This document shows, one piece after another, positions 34,594-42,606 of a stretch of DNA of 64,000 nt. Location: NCBI RefSeq assembly GCF_051603425.1, contig NZ_CP194411.1, forward strand, positions 1,178,001 through 1,242,000, in the 5' to 3' direction. The translations under genes and the position numbers were made by a program. The stretch comes from Selenomonas sputigena_A. Lineage in GTDB: Bacteria > Bacillota > Negativicutes > Selenomonadales > Selenomonadaceae. The notes below the pieces were generated by a model that was given only the letters and a program-made list of their open reading frames with translations, ran no database searches and had not been told where the DNA came from. Positions within the stretch are counted from its first letter, which is position 1, and every line of letters begins with the position of its first letter.

Positions 34594-35355
34594 ATGAAGG
34601 ATATCGTATTTGCTTCCGATCTCGACAATACGCTGCTCCATTCGCTGCGCCGCAGGCGCGAAGGCGATATTTGCGTAGAACGCAACAAAGGCAGAGAACA
34701 GGGCTTTATGACGCCCGGGACGATACGGCTGCTGGAAGAAGCGGGGAAAACGCTGACGCTCATTCCCGTAACGACACGCTCCATCGAGCAGTATCGGCGC
34801 ATCGAATGGCCGCACGGCACAGAGCCTGAATACGCCGTGACGACGAATGGAGCCGTGCTCCTCCGCCGGGGGAGGATCGACGAAGCATGGCGCAGAAACC
34901 AGGAGGCGCGCATCGCTCCCTGCCGGAAGGAACTGTTGGCGCAGTATGAAAAGCAGTCGAAAAAAGAAGCGTACATCCGCTGCCGCCTCGTGGACGAATC
35001 CTATCTCTTCGCCTATTGCGCCGACGGCGTATCCGTGGAAGAGACGGCGGAGAAATGCCGGCGGGAAACACTTCTCACCGTGCAGCACTCCGGCAGGAAG
35101 ATCTACTTCTTCCCGCCGGGGCTCGATAAGGGGCTGGCAGTCAAGATGCTGCGCGAGCGCTTCCCCGGGAAGAAAATCTGTGCCGCCGGCGACAGCTGCA
35201 TCGACGTGCCCCTGCTTCGGGAAGCCGATCTGGCCTTTGCCCACAGGGAGCTGGAAAGCGCGGCTTTGGGTGAAGCGGCGCATATAAGGCGCCAGGAAGG
35301 CGAAGGAAATTTCGCGGAATGGCTGCTGGAACAGCTGCTTCTGCCGATGCTCTGA
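34594..35355 (+). CDS. HAD-superfamily phosphatase of the ter block
   Basis: The protein has 253 residues. HAD motif I is 'FASDLDNTLL', motif II 'IPVTTRSIEQY', Lys in 'LDKGLAVKML', and motif IV 'CAAGDSCIDVPLL'. It probably removes a phosphate from the intermediate made by the preceding PRTase and ATP-grasp enzymes. It is the last gene of the ter island. Start ATG 34594 has GAGGAAGG upstream. Confidence 0.87.
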   Translation: MKDIVFASDLDNTLLHSLRRRREGDICVERNKGREQGFMTPGTIRLLEEAGKTLTLIPVTTRSIEQYRRIEWPHGTEPEYAVTTNGAVLLRRGRIDEAWRRNQEARIAPCRKELLAQYEKQSKKEAYIRCRLVDESYLFAYCADGVSVEETAEKCRRETLLTVQHSGRKIYFFPPGLDKGLAVKMLRERFPGKKICAAGDSCIDVPLLREADLAFAHRELESAALGEAAHIRRQEGEGNFAEWLLEQLLLPML

Positions 35356-35393
35356 GGCGCAGGATCTCGACAAATACGACTCGATCTTTTTTC

Positions 35394-35422
35394 TTGTCTT
35401 GTACGGAACGGAAGCGTATAAT
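35394..35422 (+). promoter_or_regulatory. promoter of the DyP peroxidase gene
   Basis: TTGTCT, 17 bases, TATAAT. The -10 region continues as ATAATGAGAATCA, resembling half of a Fur/PerR operator, which would suit a haem peroxidase, but this is weak. Confidence 0.6.
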
Positions 35423-35465
35423 GAGAATCAAGCTAAATGTATTATGAAACAAAGGGGGGAATTTT

Positions 35466-36410
35466 ATGGAGGTTAATGCAAACTTGGCCCAGGATGTGTT
35501 CAAGGATGCGGGGGAGAGCGTCATTTTCGTCATGCTCTCATTGAAGCGCGAGGATATTGAGAAGGAGCGGGAGATCATCGCCGACATGGCAGATCGGATG
35601 GAGGCGATTCAGCGCTCGATGAACATCCGCGTCGCACCGGAGACCGTGAGGATCTCGTTTGGCTTCAGCAACCGTGCGTGGGACTATCTCTTTCCAACGG
35701 CAAAGAAGCCGAGGGAACTCGAGGATTTCAAGGGAGTGAACGGCGCACACCACACCGCGCCTGCGACGCCTGCCGATCTCTTTTTCCATGTGCGTGCGGG
35801 CCAGGCGGCAACGAGCTATCTCGTCGTCGATCAGCTCATGGGATTCCTTCGTCCCATCGTGGACGTGGTAGATGAGACACACGGCTTTCACTATCTTGAG
35901 GGCCGTGCAATCATTGACTTCATCGACGGAACGGAGAATCCCGTCGGTGAGGAGGCAAAGGAGTGGGCGATCATCGGTGCCGAGGATCCGGAGTTCATCA
36001 ACGGTTCCTATGCTTTTGCACAGAAATACGTTCACGACCTCGACGCCTGGAGGGCACTCCCGACCGAGGTGCAGGAGAAGTATGTCGGCCGAAGGAAATA
36101 CAGCGATCTCGAGCTCTCCGACGAAGAGAAGGATCCGCGGGCGCACAACATCATCTCGCAGGACAACCGCGACGGCGAGGAGCACAAGATCGTGCGCATG
36201 AACGTCGTCTTCGCGAATCCCGGCGAGGGGGTGCGCGGCACCTACTTCATTGGCTATGCACGCCATTGGGATGTGACACGTCAGATGGTCACCAATATGT
36301 TCACGCAGGATGATCGTCTGCTCGAGTATTCGACCGCCGAGAAGGGACAGCTCTTCTTCATCCCGTCGAAGGAACTCCTGGGACGCATCGCCGAGGGGGA
36401 ATTGTTTTAG
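35466..36410 (+). CDS. DyP-type haem peroxidase
   Basis: The 314-residue dye-decolourising peroxidase reduces H2O2 with a broad range of electron donors. The distal-site motif is 'DFIDGTENP' (Asp154), and the proximal haem His is probably His227 in 'DPRAHN', followed by 'HKIVRMN'. No signal peptide is present, so it is cytosolic or encapsulated; no encapsulin gene is adjacent. A near-perfect GGGGGGA site precedes the ATG. It is monocistronic. Confidence 0.92.
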   Translation: MEVNANLAQDVFKDAGESVIFVMLSLKREDIEKEREIIADMADRMEAIQRSMNIRVAPETVRISFGFSNRAWDYLFPTAKKPRELEDFKGVNGAHHTAPATPADLFFHVRAGQAATSYLVVDQLMGFLRPIVDVVDETHGFHYLEGRAIIDFIDGTENPVGEEAKEWAIIGAEDPEFINGSYAFAQKYVHDLDAWRALPTEVQEKYVGRRKYSDLELSDEEKDPRAHNIISQDNRDGEEHKIVRMNVVFANPGEGVRGTYFIGYARHWDVTRQMVTNMFTQDDRLLEYSTAEKGQLFFIPSKELLGRIAEGELF

Positions 36411-36424
36411 GGGATCGTTGGATA

Positions 36425-36464
36425 TAGCCGTATTTCCATATACACTGGGAAATATGGCTATAAG
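36425..36464 (+). terminator. hairpin downstream of the DyP gene
   Basis: ATAGCCGTATTTCC and GGGAAATATGGCTAT form a long stem. There is no T-run, so termination is uncertain. Confidence 0.45.
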
Positions 36465-36534
36465 CCAAGAGATTTTATGCTGATCGTATCAGCTCTTGAT
36501 GTACCATTGATTTTTTGAGGAAAGTGAGTAACGT

Positions 36535-36870
36535 ATGGCTAAATTGTTGGAAAAAGCAGAAGCTGAAGCGGAGCATTTGGAAGAGGAAGTTGTGCAGATG
36601 GGCAAAAAGGCTGCACAAAACAAGATACGCATCGTCGGGGTGATTGCCTCCGGCCTGTCCATTTGTATGTATGTCTCCTATATTCCGCAGATCATTGGGA
36701 ATCTGTCCGGACATCAGGGCGACTGGATTCAGCCGTCCGTCGCATTCATCAACTGCACGATGTGGGTTGGATACGGGTTTTTCAAAAAGCAGCGCGATTG
36801 GCCGCTCGTTCTCGCAAATCTCCCGGGCATCGTATTCGGTCTGACGGCTGCGATTACCGCCCGTCTCTAA
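36535..36870 (+). CDS. SemiSWEET-family transporter with N-terminal helix
   Basis: The protein has 111 residues. The first ~32 form an acidic amphipathic helix ('LLEKAEAEAEHLEEEVVQMG'), then come three membrane segments with the PQ-loop motif 'YISYIPQII'-like 'SYIPQIIGNLSG' and 'QPSVAFINCTMWVGYGFFKK'. SemiSWEETs are dimers that move sugars across the membrane. The N-terminal extension is longer than in typical 85-95-residue members. GAGGAAAG lies upstream. Confidence 0.85.
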   Translation: MAKLLEKAEAEAEHLEEEVVQMGKKAAQNKIRIVGVIASGLSICMYVSYIPQIIGNLSGHQGDWIQPSVAFINCTMWVGYGFFKKQRDWPLVLANLPGIVFGLTAAITARL

Positions 36871-36918
36871 ATGTGCAAACGCAGCAGCCGATATAGATGA
36901 TGTGAATTTCCGTGAAGA

Positions 36919-36950
36919 AGCAGCCCGCCCGTATGGACGGGCTGCTTTCT
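36919..36950 (+). terminator. intrinsic terminator after SemiSWEET
   Basis: AGCAGCCCG and CGGGCTGCT form a 9-bp stem followed by a short T-rich tail. Confidence 0.65.
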
Positions 36951-37008
36951 ATGTATGTCGATGGCATTGTCCGCTGCCCGGGCGCTTTTTGCGCCCGCAA
37001 GTTTGCGA

Positions 37009-37037
37009 TTGACAGGGGAGGCAGGAGATGGTATACT
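37009..37037 (+). promoter_or_regulatory. promoter of tRNA-Ser
   Basis: TTGACA, 17 bases, TATACT, 80 bases before the tRNA. A GGGCGC/GCGCCC hairpin lies just upstream (36979-36996). Confidence 0.75.
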
Positions 37038-37118
37038 ATCTTTTGTTGCGGAGCTCGCTTTGAGCGTGACGCTGTAATTTCATATTGCCTGCGATTTTTC
37101 GCAAAGGATTCAAGCATT

Positions 37119-37210
37119 GGAGAGTTGTCCGAGTGGTTGAAGGAGCACGCCTGGAAAGCGTGTATACGGGGAAACCTGTATCGAGAGTTCGAATCTCTCA
37201 CTCTCCGCCA
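37119..37210 (+). tRNA. tRNA-Ser, anticodon GGA
   Basis: The 92-base gene includes an encoded CCA. The acceptor stem GGAGAGT pairs with ACTCTCC, the anticodon arm reads CTGGAAAG (anticodon GGA), a long variable arm is typical of serine tRNA, and the T arm has GAGAGTTCGAATCTCTC. A terminator follows at 37222. Confidence 0.97.
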
Positions 37211-37221
37211 GTTTGCTGCCT

Positions 37222-37252
37222 GCGCGTCGTCCCTGAGGGGGCGGCGCTTTTT
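37222..37252 (+). terminator. terminator of tRNA-Ser
   Basis: GCGTCGTCCC pairs with GGGGGCGGCGC around TGA, then T5. Confidence 0.75.
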
Positions 37253-37679
37253 GTTATGCGGGATGATGCGCCGTGCAGGTGGTTTTCCTCCTTGGCAAGT
37301 CGAAAAATCTGCACCGATCGGGCGGACTTCATTTGATCAACGCTTCCTATGATCAGCGCTGCCTAAAATATATAAAAATACTCATACTGGCTGAAACGTA
37401 TAATTTTTTGAAGCGCATAAACCCCTGGAAAAGCCATATTTGTGGGAAAAACCGCGCAAGTGTTTCATGGGACTATCATCGGAAAAATGACGAGCGCAGT
37501 TATTTTCGCGCCGCTTCCATAGATGAGAGCTATTTTCTCATATTGTAAATATAAGAAAAAACCAAAGAAAAAGAGGATTATGGAGGGGGGACATAGAATA
37601 ACCATAGAGCAGAAGTACTAGTTACGTTTTGGGCAAGTGCAGCACATTCATTTGCCCGAGAAGAAAGGAAGTGTCCGTA
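37253..37679. other. long intergenic region, no gene recognised
   Basis: This AT-richer stretch precedes the sugar-binding lipoprotein gene. A TATAAT occurs near 37402 without a clear -35 box, and the last ~60 bases are A-rich. It probably holds the promoter and regulatory leader of the downstream gene. No coding sequence is convincing. Confidence 0.4.
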
Positions 37680-38612
37680 ATGAGCTTATCGAGGAAGCTG
37701 CTGCTTTTCCTCTTGAGCCTTCCGGTGTGTCTTTGTCTGACAGGCTGTGGCTTGGCGGGCGTCGGAGGCTCAGGCAAGGTGATCTATGCGAACCACAACG
37801 ACGCGGACGCCTTTGCCATGCAGCTGCGCGAGGCATTCGCGGCGAAGGCGAAGGACGCGGGGCTCGACGTGGAGTTCCGCGATGCCAAGGGCGACGCCAA
37901 CTTGCAGATCGACCAGATGAATGAGGCGATTGACTCCCATGCAAGCGCCATCGTGCTCCTCGCGATGGATGGGACGAGCATTGTGCCTTCGGTGGAAAAG
38001 GCGAGGGAGGCAGGCATTCCGGTCGTCATCATGAACCGCAGTGTGAACGATCCCAAGGTGGTCGGCTCGATGTCGAACGATCTTGAGGCCGGCCGGATGC
38101 AGGGCGAGTTCATGGCAAAAAACCTGCCGCCCAACGCCAAGGTCGTCTACCTCGAAGGAGAGGCGTCCCTGGAGGGTGCCGTCAAGCGCTGGGAAGGCTT
38201 CAAGGAAACGTGCCTTGCGAAGCGCCCCGACATCCAGCTGCTGGCTATGGTGGACGGCAGTTGGAGCAAGGCGGAAGGCATGAAGGCCATGACGCTTTGG
38301 CTGAGCTTCTATCCGGAAATCAACGGCGTTATTGCGGGCAACGATGAGATGGCGCTCGGTGCGATCCAGGCGCTGAAGGCGGCGAACCGGCTCGAGGGAT
38401 GCCTCGTTTCCGGCGTTGACGCGACGCCCTCGGGACTGGCCGCCGTCCGCTCCGGAGAGCTTTCGCAGACGATCCAGCAGGATGCCGAGGGGCAGGCGGC
38501 AGGAGCCGTCTCGCTGGTCAAGGCCTTCCTCGACGGAAAAGCCCCGACGGAAAGCCTGGATATCCCGTTCACCTCCATTACGCAAGACAATATTGCGCAG
38601 TTTTCGAAGTAG
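37680..38612 (+). CDS. sugar-type periplasmic binding lipoprotein
   Basis: The protein has 310 residues. A lipoprotein signal ends in LTGC (Cys23). The rest is a Peripla_BP_4/ribose-binding fold: 'DGTSIVPSVEKAREAGIPVV', 'NDPKVVGSMSNDLEAGRMQG', 'GVIAGNDEMALGAIQALKAA' and 'VSGVDATPSGL'. No ABC permease or ATPase gene is adjacent. A chemoreceptor gene follows 14 bases later, so it probably serves as a sensor subunit for chemotaxis. AAAGGAAG precedes the ATG. Confidence 0.88.
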   Translation: MSLSRKLLLFLLSLPVCLCLTGCGLAGVGGSGKVIYANHNDADAFAMQLREAFAAKAKDAGLDVEFRDAKGDANLQIDQMNEAIDSHASAIVLLAMDGTSIVPSVEKAREAGIPVVIMNRSVNDPKVVGSMSNDLEAGRMQGEFMAKNLPPNAKVVYLEGEASLEGAVKRWEGFKETCLAKRPDIQLLAMVDGSWSKAEGMKAMTLWLSFYPEINGVIAGNDEMALGAIQALKAANRLEGCLVSGVDATPSGLAAVRSGELSQTIQQDAEGQAAGAVSLVKAFLDGKAPTESLDIPFTSITQDNIAQFSK

Positions 38613-38626
38613 GGGGTGGATGAATC

Positions 38627-40360
38627 ATGTTGAGTAAGGGGAATTTCACTTTGGGCAGCGATATTTTGAAGGATTACAGCGTCAAGACGAAGGTGGCGAT
38701 ACTTTCCGTCTTCCTGATCTGCATCATCCTTCTCGTTGCAGCGGTAGGCATCTATTCGAGCCATTCGGCGAAGCAGGCGCTCGATGATATGTACCATCAC
38801 AATCTGATGACGACGCAGTATCTGAACGATGCAAACAATCGTCTGCGCAGCATCAATGTCAATGTTTCCTATATCGTGCAGCAGAATTTCACGCAGGAGA
38901 ACCGCCAGATTCTGCTCGATGACATCGCGGGCAACCTTGCGGGCATCCGCCATGACATCGAGGAGCTCAAGAAGCTCGATCAGAGCCAGCGCGCCAAGGA
39001 GGCCATCACCGCGCTAGAAGGGGATCTCGACACGGCGGACAGCGCCGTGAAAGCGGTAAGTTCCCTGGGGGTGACCCCGGAGGACAAGGCGGCGGCTTAC
39101 GACAAGCTTTCCTCCATCACGGCGATCGGCGCCAATATGCAGGTTCTGACGCCGGACAATGTGTTCCAGGGCAAGCTGCTTTTTGAGACGAATAATATCC
39201 AGTACGCGCGCACCTTGAAGATTTTTGCGGCGATCATTTTCGTGAGCCTGATTCTCGGCATCCTTATGTCGCGCATCATTGCGAACAACATCTCCGCGCC
39301 GCTCAACACTTCGATCGAGCACCTCAACGCCGTGGCGGCAGGGGATCTTTCCCGCGCCATTCCGGATTCCCTCTCGCACCGCGAGGATGAGATCGGCGTT
39401 GTCGTCAAAGCCCTGATGAAGATGCAGGGATTCATGAAGCAGGTGCATGAGGAAGCGGAGAGGACGAATGTTGTTGTCGGCGAGCTTGAGGGCATGATCG
39501 AGGCCATGAACAACGAGACGCAGGATATGTCCGCAGTGACGGAAGAGATGTCGGCGGGCATGGAGGAGACGGCGGCTTCGACGGCAAGCATGCAGCAGGT
39601 CAGCAACCATTTGAGCGAGGAGATCCGCGGCACGGTCGGCGTGATGAAGAAGAGCGAGGCGTACACGCAGGAAATCAGCACGCGTGCGACGGAGCTCAAG
39701 ATAAAGATGGAGCAGGCGCAGGAGGCTTCCCAGCGCGTCTACGAGTCGTCCAAGGGGTCGGTGGAAGCGGCCATCGAATCGGCGAAGGTCGTCGAGCAGA
39801 TCTCGCAGCTCACGCAGGCGATTACGGATATCGCCGAGCAGACGAACCTCCTCGCGCTGAATGCGAGCATCGAGGCGGCGCGTGCCGGCGATCAGGGCCG
39901 CGGCTTCTCCGTCGTTGCGGGCGAGGTCGCAAAGCTTGCCGAGCAGTCGCAGGGGACGGCGGAAAAGATCAAGAGCCTCACGGGGGAAGTGACAAGCGCC
40001 ATGCAGGCGCTGTCCAAGAGTGCGTTCGATCTCTTGGCACTTCTCGATGGGGATGTGCGCAAGGATTATGCGCAGATGGACGATACGGCTGTCCGGTACA
40101 AGGAGGATGCGGAATACTTCCTGAAAGCGGCGAAGGAAAGCACCAAGACTTCGGAGGTGCTTCTGCAGTCGGTGGAGAACATGAACCACTCGATGGAGGA
40201 AATCGGCCGGGCGACGCACGAAAGCGCCGACGGCAACACGCGCATCGCCGAGAATATCGTCGGCATGGCGGAGAAGTACGCCGACATTCTCGACAAGGTG
40301 CAGAGCTTCAAGGAAGGCACGGAGCGACTGAAAAATCTCGTGGCGGCATTTTCGGGCTGA
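38627..40360 (+). CDS. methyl-accepting chemotaxis protein
   Basis: The protein has 577 residues. TM1 (about 22-45) and TM2 (about 197-215) frame a ~150-residue helical periplasmic domain of the four-helix type. HAMP follows, then the signalling domain with the hairpin tip 'DIAEQTNLLALNASIEAARA'. Its position directly after a sugar-binding lipoprotein suggests that it reads the liganded binding protein. The cytoplasmic helix has an extra segment around 465-500 beyond the hairpin, so the two arms are uneven. Confidence 0.92.
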   Translation: MLSKGNFTLGSDILKDYSVKTKVAILSVFLICIILLVAAVGIYSSHSAKQALDDMYHHNLMTTQYLNDANNRLRSINVNVSYIVQQNFTQENRQILLDDIAGNLAGIRHDIEELKKLDQSQRAKEAITALEGDLDTADSAVKAVSSLGVTPEDKAAAYDKLSSITAIGANMQVLTPDNVFQGKLLFETNNIQYARTLKIFAAIIFVSLILGILMSRIIANNISAPLNTSIEHLNAVAAGDLSRAIPDSLSHREDEIGVVVKALMKMQGFMKQVHEEAERTNVVVGELEGMIEAMNNETQDMSAVTEEMSAGMEETAASTASMQQVSNHLSEEIRGTVGVMKKSEAYTQEISTRATELKIKMEQAQEASQRVYESSKGSVEAAIESAKVVEQISQLTQAITDIAEQTNLLALNASIEAARAGDQGRGFSVVAGEVAKLAEQSQGTAEKIKSLTGEVTSAMQALSKSAFDLLALLDGDVRKDYAQMDDTAVRYKEDAEYFLKAAKESTKTSEVLLQSVENMNHSMEEIGRATHESADGNTRIAENIVGMAEKYADILDKVQSFKEGTERLKNLVAAFSG

Positions 40361-40524
40361 GGCTGATTTTTCGCCGGCTCGGATCACGCCGAAAATAAGA
40401 CGGGAATCGGGAGCGGCACAGCAGCGCCGCTCCCGGTTTTTTGCGCGGCAGACGACATTTTGCCGGGTGGGCCGCCGTCTGCCCGAGACGAACGCACGGA
40501 GGATGGAAAACTTTTCCCGTGCTA

Positions 40525-40553
40525 TTGACAATGCCTATGGGGAATGATATTCT
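40525..40553 (+). promoter_or_regulatory. promoter of the cobalamin riboswitch transcript
   Basis: TTGACA, 17 bases, TATTCT, about 30 bases upstream of the riboswitch. Confidence 0.75.
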
Positions 40554-40589
40554 GGCAGTCGGAAGCCCGGAGATATGAAAACCGTATAG

Positions 40590-40745
40590 AATGGGATCAG
40601 GTGTCGCAAGACTTAATAGGGAAGCCGGAGGAGCCGGCGCGGTCCCGCCACTGTAACAGCGAGCGAATCCGCAAGATGCCACTGGGGAAGCCCGGGAAGG
40701 TGCGGAGGAGCGATGAACTGGAGCCAGGAGAACTGCCTGATTGAC
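40590..40745 (+). promoter_or_regulatory. cobalamin (B12) riboswitch
   Basis: Core elements are in order: TTAATAGGGAAGCCGG, GAGCCGGCGCGGTCCCGCCA then CTGTAACAGCGAG (containing the B12 box region), GCCACTGGGGAAGCCCGGGAAGG-type arm, and GAGCCAGGAGAACTGCC at the 3' end. The next structures are two strong terminator hairpins (40869 and 40918), a likely expression platform. The first gene downstream is the PepSY membrane protein at 41164. Confidence 0.93.
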
Positions 40746-40868
40746 GATTGCCGTTTGACCTGCGAGCGATGGGGAGGGAATCTGGCTTTATCGGCCGGCT
40801 GCTTCCGCCTTGGGGCGGAAGGACAGTGCGGCGCATCTTTTTGCGTCCTGATGAAGCGGTGATTTTGA

Positions 40869-40904
40869 GCAGCGCCCTTTCCTGGCGGGAGGGGCGCTGC
40901 TTTT
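40869..40904 (+). terminator. terminator 1 downstream of the B12 riboswitch
   Basis: GCAGCGCCC pairs with GGGCGCTGC, then T4. Confidence 0.75.
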
Positions 40905-40917
40905 GGTTTGCGCCTGT

Positions 40918-40981
40918 GCCCTGCGGCGCCGTCGGACGGGCTCTTTTCGCCGCCTTTGCGGCGATGCGCAGGGCTTTTTTT
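40918..40981 (+). terminator. terminator 2 downstream of the B12 riboswitch
   Basis: GCCCTGCG pairs with CGCAGGGC around an inner CGCCG/CGGCG hairpin, then T7. Tandem terminators before the PepSY gene imply tight control or two stacked regulatory steps. Confidence 0.7.
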
Positions 40982-41163
40982 GCGGCCGCTCTTTACAGGC
41001 GCGGCCTGATGGAAGGCGCCGGGCTTTTGTAATTCTTATGGCGACGAATCTGTAGCCGGCAGGGAGGCTAGGGCAAGATGGGGCGTCCTTTTCCGAGCAT
41101 TTCAAGCTGATTTCGGACGAATCCGTTTCAGCGGGTCTGTTTTGAAAGAAAGGAGTCTTTTTC

Positions 41164-42462
41164 ATGTTACTTCTCTATCGTCTGCACCGCTGGATCAGTG
41201 CGATCTGTGCAGTGTTTTTCCTCCTGCTTTGCCTCACGGGGCTACCTCTTCTCTTCAAGGAGGAGATCACGCAGTGGAACCGCGTCGAGCCTCTGCCCCA
41301 TGCGGGAGACTCCTCCTACCATGTGCTCTGGCAGGGAACTTCTGCCGGACTCGACAAGGTCCTGGAAGAGAACCCCGACAAGAAGGTGCAGGCCATTTCC
41401 GCCATGCCCGAGCATGGGCTTCTGCTCTACCGCATCGCTGACAAGGGCAGTCACGGGCGCACGGGGCGCATGAGCATGGGTGGCACGCAGATCGCCTATT
41501 CGCCCATGACGGAACAGGCCGTTCCGTGGCGCAGCGGCGCAGTGAAGTCGCCTGCCGTCGCGAGCCTCATGCACACGCTGCACATCCTGCACCTGCGGCT
41601 CGCCATGGGGCAGGGCGGTATGATCTTCCTCGGCATTATGTGTTTCCTCAGCTTCCTCTCCATTCTCGGCGGCCTGCTGCTCTATCCGACCTTCATGCGC
41701 CGCCGCCTTTTCGGCGGCACGCGCGGCGGCGTCTCGGCGGGCAGCTCCTTCGACTGGCACAACTTCCTCGGCGTCGTCACGGCGGTCTGGGCGGGGCTTC
41801 TGACCTTGAGCGGCGTTGCCATCGTCATCTTCTCCGTGGGCTACGGCGCTTACCTCGCGGATGTCGACGCCCACGCGCCGCAGGGGGATGCTGCGAGCGT
41901 CCGCTACGAGGATATGCTCGCCTATGCGAAAGAAGCCTTCCCCGAGCAGGATGTCCTGAGCATGGAGGCCGCGACGGGCAAACTCCCTGCGACCCTCTAC
42001 CTGACGGATGCGGCGCACCCCGCGATGTTCATGGGGCAGAAGGTGCTCTTTTCCCGTACGGCAGACGGCGAGCTCCTGCACTTCACTGAGCCGCTGCCGC
42101 GCTACTTGGCCGTCTGCGCCTCGCTGCTCGACCTCCACATCCATAACCATTCGACGATTCTCCTGAAAATCATCTGGGCGCTGCTCGACATCGTGACGAT
42201 CGTCGTCATCGTCACGGGGTTCCTCGGCTGGTGGCAGCGCACGCACAGGCAGAAGGAGCGCCGGCCCGTCTTTGCGGACGACAGGGGACGTTCGCTGCTG
42301 GCTTCCGTCTGGAAGCTGCCGGCGCTCCTCGCAGCGCTCTCCCTCATCGGCATGACGGCGCCGCTCTCGGATACCTTCCTCGGCAATACGGGCGGCACGC
42401 TTGCCTGGCTCCTAGTCCTCGCCGTAAGCGCCGTCGCCTGGCTCTTCGCCAAGCGGCCGTAA
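41164..42462 (+). CDS. PepSY-associated membrane protein
   Basis: The 432-residue protein starts 'MLLLYRLHRWISAICAVFFL', the usual first helix of PepSY_TM proteins. Further features are 'SLMHTLHILHLRL', 'SSFDWHNFLGVVTAVWAGLL', 'LLDLHIHNHSTILLKIIWALL' and four to five membrane helices with conserved His residues. Relatives accompany siderophore, haem or TonB uptake systems and may reduce or release bound metal. Control by a B12 riboswitch suggests a link to cobalamin or corrinoid uptake, an inference. AAAGGAG lies 9 bases before the ATG. Confidence 0.87.
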   Translation: MLLLYRLHRWISAICAVFFLLLCLTGLPLLFKEEITQWNRVEPLPHAGDSSYHVLWQGTSAGLDKVLEENPDKKVQAISAMPEHGLLLYRIADKGSHGRTGRMSMGGTQIAYSPMTEQAVPWRSGAVKSPAVASLMHTLHILHLRLAMGQGGMIFLGIMCFLSFLSILGGLLLYPTFMRRRLFGGTRGGVSAGSSFDWHNFLGVVTAVWAGLLTLSGVAIVIFSVGYGAYLADVDAHAPQGDAASVRYEDMLAYAKEAFPEQDVLSMEAATGKLPATLYLTDAAHPAMFMGQKVLFSRTADGELLHFTEPLPRYLAVCASLLDLHIHNHSTILLKIIWALLDIVTIVVIVTGFLGWWQRTHRQKERRPVFADDRGRSLLASVWKLPALLAALSLIGMTAPLSDTFLGNTGGTLAWLLVLAVSAVAWLFAKRP

Positions 42463-42464
42463 GT

Positions 42465-42501
42465 TGCACGCACAAACGGCTGCTTCATTGTGCGCCGCCT
42501 A
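42465..42501 (-). repeat. dispersed palindromic repeat, partial copy 3
   Basis: Only the hairpin end remains: GCACGCACAAACGGC ... ATTGTGCGCCGCC. It lies immediately after the PepSY gene stop. Confidence 0.6.
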
Positions 42502-42513
42502 GGAAAATTCTTG

Positions 42514-42554
42514 TTTTCAAAGCGGCTTTTTTGCAGTATACTGTAAAGTACAGT
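42514..42554 (+). promoter_or_regulatory. promoter with palindromic operator for NlpC/P60 gene
   Basis: TTTTCA, 17 bases, TATACT (42537-42542). A perfect 6-3-6 palindrome ACTGTA-AAG-TACAGT (42540-42554) overlaps the -10 box and start site, as expected for a repressor site. The repressor is not known. Confidence 0.5.
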
Positions 42555-42606
42555 TGGCAGCGGAGGGATTCCGCTCTTGCGATTTACGGAAAGGGAAGGG
42601 ATTCTT

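Noticed and set aside
40748..41032. 94-residue frame between the B12 riboswitch and the PepSY gene
   Set aside because: It runs through two terminator hairpins, has no ribosome site and low-complexity translation.
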